Origin: Clostridiales bacterium
GTDB lineage: Bacteria > Bacillota > Clostridia > Christensenellales > Christensenellaceae
Reading direction: 5' to 3'
Length of the DNA: 6,399 nt
NCBI GenBank assembly: GCA_003343685.1
Contig: QAKS01000113.1
Span: 1-6,399, forward strand
Part shown: one piece after another, positions 1 to 6,257 of the stretch
How positions within the stretch are numbered: the stretch's first letter is position 1
Layout: every line of letters begins with the position of its first letter
The notes under the pieces: model-generated
What the model saw: only the letters and a program-made list of their open reading frames with translations
Database searches by the model: none
Told to the model about the DNA's origin: nothing
Made by a program: the position numbers and the translations under genes

Positions 1-636
1 AACCAGATTGACCGACGCTTCTGCTGACCTCTCAACGTCCTCCAGACAGGAGCCCATTGCCCACGATGAGACGACCTCATAGCCCGCGTTCTCCATAAAT
101 ATTCTGATGGATTCCGCGCTGCCGTTTACGGAAAAGTCCAGCGGCGTCAGCCCCAGAATATTCGCCGTCCGCTGCTTCCTCCCCGCGCTGTCCTGCACCA
201 TCCGCTCTGCAAAAGCCTCAAACGCTCTTGAAACTCCCATTAAATACGAATGCATTCCGTTTGTGGAAAAACCAAAAGCGGGAATTCCTGTCCGAGCCTC
301 GATTTCCGCCGCCACCGCGTCAAAATCCATCCCTGTCACCATTGGAATCGGCGAACCTGCCACAGCAATGAACCTCGGTGCAAGCTCCTCTGCTGCTGAC
401 ACAATGTCGCCTATCAGCTTGTCATCGTCCCCCATAATAGCCTCTATCTCCGATAGTCCGGAGATATACACCATACTGTCCATATCGAACCAACGCGGCT
501 CGTCGTGAGTATTATAAGTGGAATTACAGCCGGACGCGTCGTGCATCACGGTCATCCCCCCCAGTTCAAACAACGCGGAACAGACACCGGAAACGTCTGC
601 CGCATAGGTAGAAATAAATCCTGCAGTCTGTTTCAT
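1..636 (-). CDS. Nitrogenase component-1-like subunit, K-like (partial; runs off left edge)
   Basis: Second component-1-like subunit of a nitrogenase-like reductase, predicted to pair with the D-like protein encoded just upstream. The first 212 residues are visible; the C-terminus lies outside the window. Family signs: a glycine-cysteine (SGC, C37) where component-1 proteins carry their central P-cluster ligand, then NTHDEPRW, an ISGLSEIEAIMG segment like the family's second conserved block, and AGSPIPMVTGMD where NifK has a serine/threonine-cysteine followed by IGDD. By eye the first and third P-cluster cysteines are missing (alanine near residue 12, proline near residue 96). C19 lies near a non-ligand position of NifK. 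The chosen start at 636 makes an ATGA overlap with the previous gene, like other junctions here. An in-frame ATG at 651 has a better ribosome site (AAAGGA, five bases upstream) and would add five residues. It could instead be called BchB-, CfbD- or NifN-like; only superfamily membership is safe. Confidence 0.85.
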   Translation of the reverse strand, partial: MKQTAGFISTYAADVSGVCSALFELGGMTVMHDASGCNSTYNTHDEPRWFDMDSMVYISGLSEIEAIMGDDDKLIGDIVSAAEELAPRFIAVAGSPIPMVTGMDFDAVAAEIEARTGIPAFGFSTNGMHSYLMGVSRAFEAFAERMVQDSAGRKQRTANILGLTPLDFSVNGSAESIRIFMENAGYEVVSSWAMGSCLEDVERSAEASVNLV

Positions 637-1961
637 ATCATACACCCGCATCCCAATCCTTTAATCTGGATCAGACCTCTCATATCCTTTTTCTCCGAAA
701 ACGCCTCAGCAATCAGCCGCGCCATTCTCCCGATTCCGTCAAAGCCGTACATTCCTCCGCCCTCGACCACATTTACAAAATACGGAGTGCCGGTGAAGTA
801 GGCCGCCTTCTGACCGATGGCGAGGGTTTTTTCACCGCGTACCCTCTTCGTCACCCGCATTTCTGCGTGAACAGTGGCGTTCAGTTCCAAGTCGGGATAC
901 GCGCGCTTCAGCTTCTCAAAATCATCCTTTTCCTCCGCCGTTATGGAATCCACATAAAGCCTCGTCACATTAAACCCATGCTCCAACAGAAGCCGAGCCA
1001 GCCCGAGCGGTCTGGGCGTCACCGTGTAATCAATCTCCACAGGCGTCTCGCCCACCACCTCCAGCGCCTTCTTCAATGCCGCATCGGCGTTCTCTTTCTC
1101 ACGGGTATAGTCGCGTTTTTCCACTCCGAGCCGTTCTGACAGAGCCCACAGATTTCTTTCAATCTCGTCATAGCCATAGGACAGCGGCAAATACATATGC
1201 TCCTGTCCCAGTCTCTTTTTCAGTTCCTCCCCGCCTGCCATTGCGGCAGGGGCGTAAGAGATATTTACCGAACTTCCTGCCATTTTTTTATACTCCGCAT
1301 ACGTTCTGCACAGCGTGATATCCCGCAGTGTCCAGCCACTTTCACGGATCAGTCGCACCAACTCGCTCGTCTCGTCTGTCGCAAAATCGTTGCCGATGAT
1401 ATTGACGCTCTTTTCCTCCCTCGCCACCGGAGTGAGCAGGCTGTAAAGCTGCTTTCTCATGATCTGATCCGGCGTCAATCCGCTTTTTCTCATGGTGGGT
1501 GTCATGTAGCAGTCTGTAAACTCCACATTCGGAAATCTCTCCCCCAGCGTTCTGTATGCCAGTCCCAAATCGGTTCCCATAAAATGATGGATACAGCTTG
1601 TATATACCAGAACTGCCGGAGGCGCTTGCGGAAGCCTTTGCAGAATGTCCGTTACCCCATCTATCAGCAGCTCCTCCATATTGCCTTCTATAACATTGTT
1701 CTCCCTGATTTCCACAGTAGAAAACCGCTCCGATGCGCCCATCTCCGCCGCCGTCAGGACAACGCCCCGAAGGCATCCCGCCGCACAGACAAATATTTCA
1801 TGGGCTTCGGGAATCAGCATTCCGGTATGTACGATGTTCCACGTGCCCCGGGCAGGAGCCGCATACTCCAAGCCTGATGCAAAAGGCGCGGGAAAGGACG
1901 CATGGGCAATGTCTATCCGCGCACCCGACAGCTCATCTTTTCCTACGACCTTCTTCAGCAT
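633..1961 (-). CDS. Nitrogenase component-1-like subunit, D-like (442 aa)
   Basis: Component-1 subunit of a nitrogenase-like reductase, probably cytoplasmic, receiving electrons from the NifH-like protein and forming a complex with the K-like partner. Seen: an N-terminal [10 protein letters not shown] block matching NifD GCAYAGSKG but with leucine (L31) for the first P-cluster cysteine; C59 and C63, with C63 in the AAGC position of the second ligand; TSC (C123) followed by MGTD for the third ligand; [15 protein letters not shown] (317-330) opening the last Rossmann domain; and [14 protein letters not shown] near 403-415. By-eye alignment puts alanine (A237) at the NifD Cys275 position and valine near the His442 position, so FeMo-cofactor binding is unlikely. 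The protein ends in an unusual CGC tail (C438, C440). Start chosen at 1961 because AAAGGAG lies just upstream and the ATG overlaps the nifH-like stop by 7 nt; the ATG at 1979 lies inside the preceding gene. Length is close to BchN/NifE-type proteins and shorter than NifD. Confidence 0.9.
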   Translation of the reverse strand: MLKKVVGKDELSGARIDIAHASFPAPFASGLEYAAPARGTWNIVHTGMLIPEAHEIFVCAAGCLRGVVLTAAEMGASERFSTVEIRENNVIEGNMEELLIDGVTDILQRLPQAPPAVLVYTSCIHHFMGTDLGLAYRTLGERFPNVEFTDCYMTPTMRKSGLTPDQIMRKQLYSLLTPVAREEKSVNIIGNDFATDETSELVRLIRESGWTLRDITLCRTYAEYKKMAGSSVNISYAPAAMAGGEELKKRLGQEHMYLPLSYGYDEIERNLWALSERLGVEKRDYTREKENADAALKKALEVVGETPVEIDYTVTPRPLGLARLLLEHGFNVTRLYVDSITAEEKDDFEKLKRAYPDLELNATVHAEMRVTKRVRGEKTLAIGQKAAYFTGTPYFVNVVEGGGMYGFDGIGRMARLIAEAFSEKKDMRGLIQIKGLGCGCMI

Positions 1962-2722
1962 TCGTTCTCCTTTCCGCATGCCGCCAGAACCGCATCAGCC
2001 AGACTCCTGTACTGATTCGCCATCTCGCTTTTCGGAAACGCCTCGATCACCGTCTTGCCCAGCTCCTCCGCCTCCTGAACGGTTTCGCTGAAGCTGAGCG
2101 TCCCGACAACTTTAGAGCCGATATCCTGCGCCAACTCATTGACTTTTTCCTCTTCGTTTTTGACGTTGCGTCGATTTAAAATCAGTCCGCCCAGCGTCGC
2201 ATAACCACGGTTTTTAAAGTTTTCCACCGCCATCGCAATGTTCGCCGCCGCATGAATGGACATATTCTCTCCGGAGGTCACCACAAAAACTTTGTCCGCG
2301 TAGCCGCCCCGCATGGGCATGGAAAATCCTCCGCATACCACGTCACCGAGAACGTCATAAAAAACCACGTCCGGCTCGAACTTTTCGTATGCGCCTTTCT
2401 CCTTGAGCTTTTCCAAAGCGGCAATGATTCCACGACCCGCGCACCCCATCCCGGGCGTTGGGCCGCCCGCCTCTACACAGATCACGCCCCCAAACCCGAT
2501 TTTCGTCATGTCCTCCAGCGTAAAATCATCCTTCCGCTCCCTCACCAGATCAATGACGGTGTCCATCTGTCCGCCTCCGTGAAGGCTCGTCGTCGAATCC
2601 GCCTTGGGATCGCAGCCGATCTGCATCACTCTCAGGCCTTTTTCCGCCAGAGCCGCGGAGAGGTTCGATACTGTCGTAGATTTTCCTATTCCGCCTTTAC
2701 CGTAAACCGCTATTCTTATCAT
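1955..2722 (-). CDS. NifH-like Fe protein, ATP-dependent electron donor (255 aa)
   Basis: P-loop ATPase of the NifH/BchL/CfbC family. As a homodimer with one bridging [4Fe-4S] cluster, it couples ATP hydrolysis to low-potential electron transfer into a component-1 partner. Seen: [11 protein letters not shown]alker A (7-16), CDPKADST switch I (37-44), the first cluster cysteine in GMGCAGRG (C94), and DVVCGGF with the second cluster cysteine (C130). R97, three residues after C94, matches the arginine that is ADP-ribosylated in some NifH proteins. All catalytic and cluster residues are present, so it should be active. It lacks the longer C-terminal tail of NifH from nitrogen fixers and ends in ACGKENEC. 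Its ATG starts one base after the hydE-like stop, behind a GGGGGGAG ribosome site; its stop overlaps the D-like start (ATGCTGA). Adjacent D- and K-like subunits with absent FeMo-cofactor ligands argue for a nitrogenase-like reductase and not nitrogen fixation, so I withhold the nifH symbol. Confidence 0.93.
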   Translation of the reverse strand: MIRIAVYGKGGIGKSTTVSNLSAALAEKGLRVMQIGCDPKADSTTSLHGGGQMDTVIDLVRERKDDFTLEDMTKIGFGGVICVEAGGPTPGMGCAGRGIIAALEKLKEKGAYEKFEPDVVFYDVLGDVVCGGFSMPMRGGYADKVFVVTSGENMSIHAAANIAMAVENFKNRGYATLGGLILNRRNVKNEEEKVNELAQDIGSKVVGTLSFSETVQEAEELGKTVIEAFPKSEMANQYRSLADAVLAACGKENEC

Positions 2723-2723
2723 T

Positions 2724-3773
2724 TCATTGCTCCCCCCTGTAGTCGCCTCTCGTTACAACAATCTCATAGCCAATTTCGCTCATTTGCTTTTTCAGCTTTT
2801 CCATACCTGACGCCGCGTCGTCCTCCGTACCTGCCTTGTTGTCATACAGCATATATTTCTTCCGCACCGACAGGGGCGATAAATTTGGCATGATTACGTT
2901 TGCGCCCGCCAAAACCCCCTTCTGTCTGCCGTCTCCCTTCATCGTTCCGAGGGCTGTCGTCGCGGGAAGCAGCACATCCGGCAGCATAATTCGCGCCAAG
3001 CTCAGCAGAAACAGCGTCATCTTCACGCTTCCCGCCGGAAAATCCCTAAACGGCGTATCTTTATGGGGAATAAACGGGCCCATGCCGATCATATGCGGCT
3101 TAAATTCTCCCATAAACACCATGTCTCTCGCCAAATCCGCCGTTGTCTGATAAGGCGCCCCCACCATACAGCCGCACCCTGTCTGAAACCCGATTTCCTT
3201 CAGGTCGCGCAGACACCGCATCCTGTTTTGCCATGACATCTGATCCGGGTGCAGCTTTTTATAGTGTTCCTCAGTCGCCGTTTCATGGCGCAGCAGAAAC
3301 CGCGTTGCTCCTGCCGCATACAGCTTTTCATAGGACTCTCTCGACCTTTCTCCCACCGACAGGGTAATTGCGCAGTCCGGATATTCTTCATGGATTGCGG
3401 AGACGAGATCCGTCAGCCGTTCATCGGTCATAGCGCCGTCCTCACCGCCCTGCAATACGAATGTTCGAAAACCGAGCGCATATCCTTCCCTGCAGCAGGC
3501 GAGGATATCCTCTTTCGTCAGCCGATACCGCTCTAGATTGGTATTGGACCTTCGTATTCCGCAGTACAGACAGTCGTTTTTGCATATATTGGTAAACTCA
3601 ATAATCCCGCGGAAAAAGATTTTATTCCCGAACTTTTGAAGTGCGATGGTTCGCGCCAGCTCCGACGCATATGCCATGTCCCGATCTGTAAAATTATGGA
3701 GAAGTTCTGTCCACTCCCTCTCCGTAATTTTTTTTTCCCTGTTTAATTTGTCTATCGTCTCTCTTGCCGTCAT
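2724..3773 (-). CDS. hydE: HydE-like radical SAM enzyme (349 aa)
   Basis: Radical S-adenosylmethionine enzyme of the HydE/PylB/BioB group. HydE works in assembling the diiron centre of [FeFe]-hydrogenase, acting on an iron-cysteine-carbonyl intermediate. Seen: CKNDCLYC (CX3CX2C; C64, C68, C71) for the SAM-bound [4Fe-4S] cluster, preceded by RGIIEFTNI as in HydE; LQGGEDG (107-113); [15 protein letters not shown] (162-175); MVGAPYQT (203-210); [11 protein letters not shown] (232-242); and a C-terminal [21 protein letters not shown] like HydE's PNxxPxxxRxxYxLYPxK. The second-cluster cysteines of Thermotoga HydE are absent, which is common in the family. C200-G-C202 sits in the glycine-rich loop before MVG. 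The start is well supported by GGAGGTGA five bases upstream and an ATGA overlap with the ATPase gene. No hydF, hydG or hydrogenase is in view. The symbol refers to the family; the substrate here may differ. PylB is less likely given the RHETA and LYP-like motifs. Confidence 0.88.
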   Translation of the reverse strand: MTARETIDKLNREKKITEREWTELLHNFTDRDMAYASELARTIALQKFGNKIFFRGIIEFTNICKNDCLYCGIRRSNTNLERYRLTKEDILACCREGYALGFRTFVLQGGEDGAMTDERLTDLVSAIHEEYPDCAITLSVGERSRESYEKLYAAGATRFLLRHETATEEHYKKLHPDQMSWQNRMRCLRDLKEIGFQTGCGCMVGAPYQTTADLARDMVFMGEFKPHMIGMGPFIPHKDTPFRDFPAGSVKMTLFLLSLARIMLPDVLLPATTALGTMKGDGRQKGVLAGANVIMPNLSPLSVRKKYMLYDNKAGTEDDAASGMEKLKKQMSEIGYEIVVTRGDYRGEQ

Positions 3774-4855
3774 ATTTCACCTCCGCCTTTTGCCGCCTCA
3801 GGACTGTATGTAATTTTCACCTTAACGCCGGGAATCGTTCCCAGCCTTTGGGCAGCCGCCTTGATCACCGTTTCCTCCGCATCGAGCATCACGCTGATTA
3901 TGGACACACCCTCCTTTTCATAGGGCATTCCCATACGGCCGATGATATACTCTCTGTAATCGTGCAGCGCCGCATTGATTCTATCGGCTACATCCCTGTT
4001 TTCCGCAATCACCGCCATAACGCCGGGCATCCTTCTGCCCGTTTTGTTCTGCGCCATTGTGCCCGATACGCCGGACACCTCTACGGGAACTACGTTGCTC
4101 AGAGTATTCCCCGGCGTCTCCACCTCACTGATTACGGCGCGCACGCCAAAAGCTTTCTCAATATTGGCCTCCGTCACCACTTCTCTCACATCGCCGAACA
4201 GGTTATTCCCCTCTCTGTCCAGCAGCAACGCCTTATGCGCCCGCTGAAGTGCATGTGCCGGATAGTGGGTATTAAACACACAGCACATTCCCTCCGCCGC
4301 CAGCTCAGACATAACCTGCAAAACCAGCAACTGATTTCTGAAATCCAGATTAGACTCCGGCTCGTCCAGAACGAGGATTTTCGGTTCCGCCGCAATAGCC
4401 CGGGCCATCAGTACCATTTGAAGCTCCCCTCCTGACAGACGGTTGCACTGTTTTTTTGCCAACCGGTCTATATGAAGCCGTTCCAGCGTCTCCTGCACTT
4501 TTTGTACATCCTTATCCCCCGGTCGGGCAAACATACCAAACCTGCTGCTTCTTCCCAACAGAATCATTTCCTCTGCCGTATAGGCCGCAGTTCCTCCCTT
4601 TGCCTGAGGAACATAGGCCATCCGCCTCCAGAGGCGGCGCTCGTTCATCGCGTTGATATTCTCATTGTCGATGGCGCTCTCTCCCCTGCTCCAGCGCAGA
4701 AAGCCCATAAGACACCGTAGAAACGTCGTCTTGCCCGCGCCGTTTGGTCCCAGTACCGCAACAATTTCGCCGTCCCTTGCGTCTATATTGATATTGTTCA
4801 ACAGCATGCTTCCTTTTTTATAGGCAAAGCACCCGTTTTCTACACTGAGCTTCAT
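3770..4855 (-). CDS. FecE/BtuD-type ABC ATPase fused to C-terminal TM1266-like domain (361 aa)
   Basis: Cytoplasmic ATPase of an iron-siderophore/haem/cobalamin-type importer, joined to an extra domain. ATPase part, residues 1-250: GPNGAGKTT Walker A (36-44), VPQ Q-loop (82-84), LSGGE signature (140-144), ILVLDEP Walker B (160-166), SNLD D-loop (168-171) and H-loop histidine H197, all intact. A linker of about 25 residues follows. Residues 277-350 then match the small protein encoded at the operon's start: both share an H(D/E)Y..YIIGRMG.PY core followed by V.II.V and a GVK/GVS end. This is the TM1266-like fold, related to the NikR/ACT-type regulatory domain, found near [FeFe]-hydrogenase genes. 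The domain might sense a ligand or metal and gate transport; that is inference. The start at 4855 overlaps the permease stop as ATGA and begins the normal first strand of the ATPase; an open frame runs further upstream to 5128 but lies inside the permease gene. The stop overlaps the hydE-like start (ATGA). Confidence 0.92.
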   Translation of the reverse strand: MKLSVENGCFAYKKGSMLLNNINIDARDGEIVAVLGPNGAGKTTFLRCLMGFLRWSRGESAIDNENINAMNERRLWRRMAYVPQAKGGTAAYTAEEMILLGRSSRFGMFARPGDKDVQKVQETLERLHIDRLAKKQCNRLSGGELQMVLMARAIAAEPKILVLDEPESNLDFRNQLLVLQVMSELAAEGMCCVFNTHYPAHALQRAHKALLLDREGNNLFGDVREVVTEANIEKAFGVRAVISEVETPGNTLSNVVPVEVSGVSGTMAQNKTGRRMPGVMAVIAENRDVADRINAALHDYREYIIGRMGMPYEKEGVSIISVMLDAEETVIKAAAQRLGTIPGVKVKITYSPEAAKGGGEI

Positions 4856-5862
4856 AAGCGCCACCCCTCTGTGCGCCGCATCAGCAGGATGAAGAAGGGC
4901 GCTCCGATCACCGCCGTCAAAACCGATATAGGAATTTCCGCAGCCGATACACTTCTCGCCAGAGTGTCTACCGCAATCATAAAGACAGCTCCGATACTGA
5001 CCGACACCGGAACGAGCGACATATGGTTGTTGCCAAACCACATTCTGCAAATATGCGGAATCAACAGTCCTACCCATCCCACCTGCCCGCACATGGAGAC
5101 ACAGGAAGCCGTAATCGCCGTAGCACATGCAATCGTAATACCACGCAGCAGTCTGACATTCGTCCCTGTCGCGCGAGCTTCATCCTCGGGCAGCGGCAAA
5201 ATATTGAGTCTCCACCGGAGCAGGAGCAGAACGGCAATGCCCACGATGATCAGCGGCGCACCAAGTAGCAGCGAATCAAAGCCGGCGGAGCTAAGGCTTC
5301 CCATCAGCCAATAGGTGATGGAGGGCAGCTGGGACTCCGTATCTGCCACAAATTTTACTAAGGAAACCAGCGCCGTAAATAAGGAGCTGATCATAATTCC
5401 TGCCAGCACGATCGTATTCATACCTCGCCCCTTGCCCGACCCTGCCAGCCACGTGAGCAATACGGCAGTTCCGCCGAAAACGAGGGCAACCGCCTGTATG
5501 CCCACGAGCCCCATTCCCAGCAGCAGGGCAAGCGCCGCACCGAAAGACGCCCCGCTTGCGACGCCGAGTGTGTCCGGTGTGGCAAGCGGATTGGCAAACA
5601 GGCTCTGAAAGACACATCCCGCAGCAGAAAGCCCCGCCCCTACCAGAGCCGCGAGCAGAATGCGCGGCAGACGCATCGTCCAGACGACGATATCCGTCTG
5701 TTCTCCGGCGGCGCCTCCTGTCGCAAGAGATTGGAGCACGTCACCGGGAGCAATGCCGATCCGCCCGACAGCCAGCGCGATAAATACCGCCAAAAGCGGC
5801 GCGGCGACCAAAGCCGCAGCGACAGGCCATGGCAGCCTGCCCTTCATATCCCGCGCCCTCAT
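4852..5862 (-). CDS. FecCD/BtuC-family ABC importer permease (336 aa)
   Basis: Inner-membrane permease of a type II ABC importer for iron-siderophores, haem, cobalamin or related chelates. Seen: a strongly hydrophobic protein with about ten predicted membrane segments, an N-terminal segment at 13-33, the family block RLPRILLAALVGAGLSAAG (64-82), the Q..F.NPLATPDTLGV..GA stretch (86-105), G.....W..GSL (around 185-190), and the C-terminal GQVGWVGLLIPHICR (259-273) and IPISVLTAVIGAPFF (310-324) blocks. Length is normal. The ATG at 5862 makes an ATGA overlap with the preceding small gene. An in-frame ATG at 5847 with GAGG nine bases upstream is an alternative that would remove five residues. The partner ATPase follows immediately. 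No substrate-binding protein gene is visible in the window, so the substrate cannot be named; it may lie outside, to either side. The permease probably works as a homodimer, as BtuC does. Confidence 0.95.
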   Translation of the reverse strand: MRARDMKGRLPWPVAAALVAAPLLAVFIALAVGRIGIAPGDVLQSLATGGAAGEQTDIVVWTMRLPRILLAALVGAGLSAAGCVFQSLFANPLATPDTLGVASGASFGAALALLLGMGLVGIQAVALVFGGTAVLLTWLAGSGKGRGMNTIVLAGIMISSLFTALVSLVKFVADTESQLPSITYWLMGSLSSAGFDSLLLGAPLIIVGIAVLLLLRWRLNILPLPEDEARATGTNVRLLRGITIACATAITASCVSMCGQVGWVGLLIPHICRMWFGNNHMSLVPVSVSIGAVFMIAVDTLARSVSAAEIPISVLTAVIGAPFFILLMRRTEGWRL

Positions 5863-6113
5863 TTTGAAATCACGTTGGAATAGACCGTTTTGCTGCTCAC
5901 GCCGTCCAGCCTGCCAATCTTGCCGGAGAGGGCGCTGATGACATCCTGCGGCGCATCAACTGTCACACAAATGATATTGACCTTTTTCTCGCGGTAGGGA
6001 ATGCCCATTCTCCCGATAATGTAATTTCCATATTCGTGCAGCAGCAAATTGAGTTTCTCCACCGAATCCTCGTTCTGCACAATCACCGCAACAACCGCAA
6101 CTCTTGTCTCCAT
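5859..6113 (-). CDS. TM1266-like small protein, putative regulator of [FeFe]-hydrogenase-type systems (84 aa)
   Basis: First gene of the operon. It encodes a small soluble protein of the TM1266 family, usually annotated as an iron-only hydrogenase system putative regulator; the fold resembles the ligand-binding domain of NikR. Seen: RVAVVAVIV first strand (4-12), a helix ending in HEY, the hallmark YIIGRMGIPY (31-40), VNIICVTVDAP second strand (45-54), a second helix, and a GVSSKTVYS closing strand. This alpha/beta pattern is repeated at the end of the ABC ATPase three genes on. There is no DNA-binding domain, so it probably acts by binding a ligand or partner and not as a classical repressor. 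Start at 6113 is supported by AAGGAGG four bases upstream. An in-frame TTG at 6173 would place the leader terminator inside the gene and has no ribosome site. The stop overlaps the permease start (ATGA). Confidence 0.88.
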   Translation of the reverse strand: METRVAVVAVIVQNEDSVEKLNLLLHEYGNYIIGRMGIPYREKKVNIICVTVDAPQDVISALSGKIGRLDGVSSKTVYSNVISK

Positions 6114-6117
6114 AATT

Positions 6118-6124
6118 CCTCCTT
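6118..6124 (-). promoter_or_regulatory. Ribosome binding site of the first operon gene
   Basis: AAGGAGG on the minus strand, four bases before the ATG at 6113. It decides the start of the TM1266-like gene and excludes the upstream in-frame TTG. It lies only a few bases after the terminator T-tract, so ribosome loading requires read-through of the terminator. Confidence 0.85.
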
Positions 6125-6128
6125 CAAT

Positions 6129-6157
6129 AAAAAAGCCGCATCCGTCGAAGATGCAGC
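6129..6157 (-). terminator. Intrinsic terminator in the 5' leader (probable attenuator)
   Basis: On the minus strand GCTGCATC (6157-6150) pairs with GATGCGGC (6142-6135) as an 8-bp stem with one G-U pair and a 7-nt loop, directly followed by six T residues (6134-6129). It lies between the promoter and the ribosome site of the first gene, so it would stop transcription before the operon unless prevented. On the plus strand no T-tract follows the stem, so it acts only on the minus strand. Position and an alternative pairing upstream suggest conditional termination. Confidence 0.82.
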
Positions 6158-6194
6158 CATAAATATTGATCAAATATTTTTGCCCTGTATCTTC
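6147..6194 (-). promoter_or_regulatory. Candidate antiterminator pairing in the leader
   Basis: Leader bases GAAGATAC (6194-6187) are complementary to GCATCTTC (6154-6147) at seven of eight positions, with one A-C mismatch. The latter segment includes most of the 5' arm and part of the loop of the leader terminator, so the two structures cannot form together. The enclosed region holds an AT-rich inverted repeat. The leader matches no riboswitch class that I recognise; the controlling signal (small molecule, protein or RNA) is unknown. Inference from pairing by eye. Confidence 0.5.
6161..6179. repeat. AT-rich inverted repeat in the leader
   Basis: Read on the minus strand this is AAATATT-TGATC-AATATTT: two perfect 7-nt arms around five bases. 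It lies about 45-60 nt downstream of the predicted transcription start. It could be an RNA hairpin inside the antitermination structure, or a DNA operator for a dimeric regulator acting as a roadblock. The sequence alone does not separate these. Confidence 0.5.
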
Positions 6195-6228
6195 TATCTC
6201 AAAAGCATTTCGATATCAGATTTCTTTC

Positions 6229-6257
6229 ATCATATTATGACGCCATGCTTTTGTCAA
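6229..6257 (-). promoter_or_regulatory. Sigma-A-type promoter of the operon
   Basis: On the minus strand a perfect -35 TTGACA (6257-6252) and a near-consensus -10 TATGAT (6234-6229) are separated by exactly 17 bases. Transcription should begin at an A or G around 6221-6223, giving a leader of about 108 nt before the first ATG. AT-rich sequence upstream of the -35 (around 6280-6295) might act as an UP element. A promoter this close to consensus would be strong without further control, which fits the terminator found in the leader. Confidence 0.85.

Noticed and set aside
1..2722. True nitrogen-fixing nifHDK
   Set aside because: By-eye alignment shows FeMo-cofactor ligands and several P-cluster cysteines absent, the subunits look short, and no nifB or nifEN is present in the window.
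1..2722. Chlorophyll (BchLNB), CfbCD or methylthio-alkane reductase identity
   Set aside because: No neighbouring genes of those pathways are seen, CfbD systems use a single component-1 subunit whereas two are present here, and the HydE/importer context does not fit. A tree would be needed to exclude them fully.
3200..3391. Minus-strand 63-codon frame inside the HydE-like gene
   Set aside because: It is an alternate-frame shadow with no ribosome site, fully inside the radical SAM gene.
107..3536. Many open frames on the plus strand, some above 200 codons
   Set aside because: They lie opposite well-supported minus-strand genes, have low-complexity shadow compositions rich in R, H, S and P, and carry no family motifs.
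4856..5128. N-terminal extension of the ABC ATPase frame up to 5128
   Set aside because: It lies inside the permease gene in another frame. The ATG at 4855 gives the normal ATPase start and an ATGA overlap.
6114..6173. Extension of the TM1266-like gene to an in-frame TTG at 6173
   Set aside because: It would run through the leader terminator, lacks a ribosome site, and the ATG at 6113 has AAGGAGG four bases upstream.
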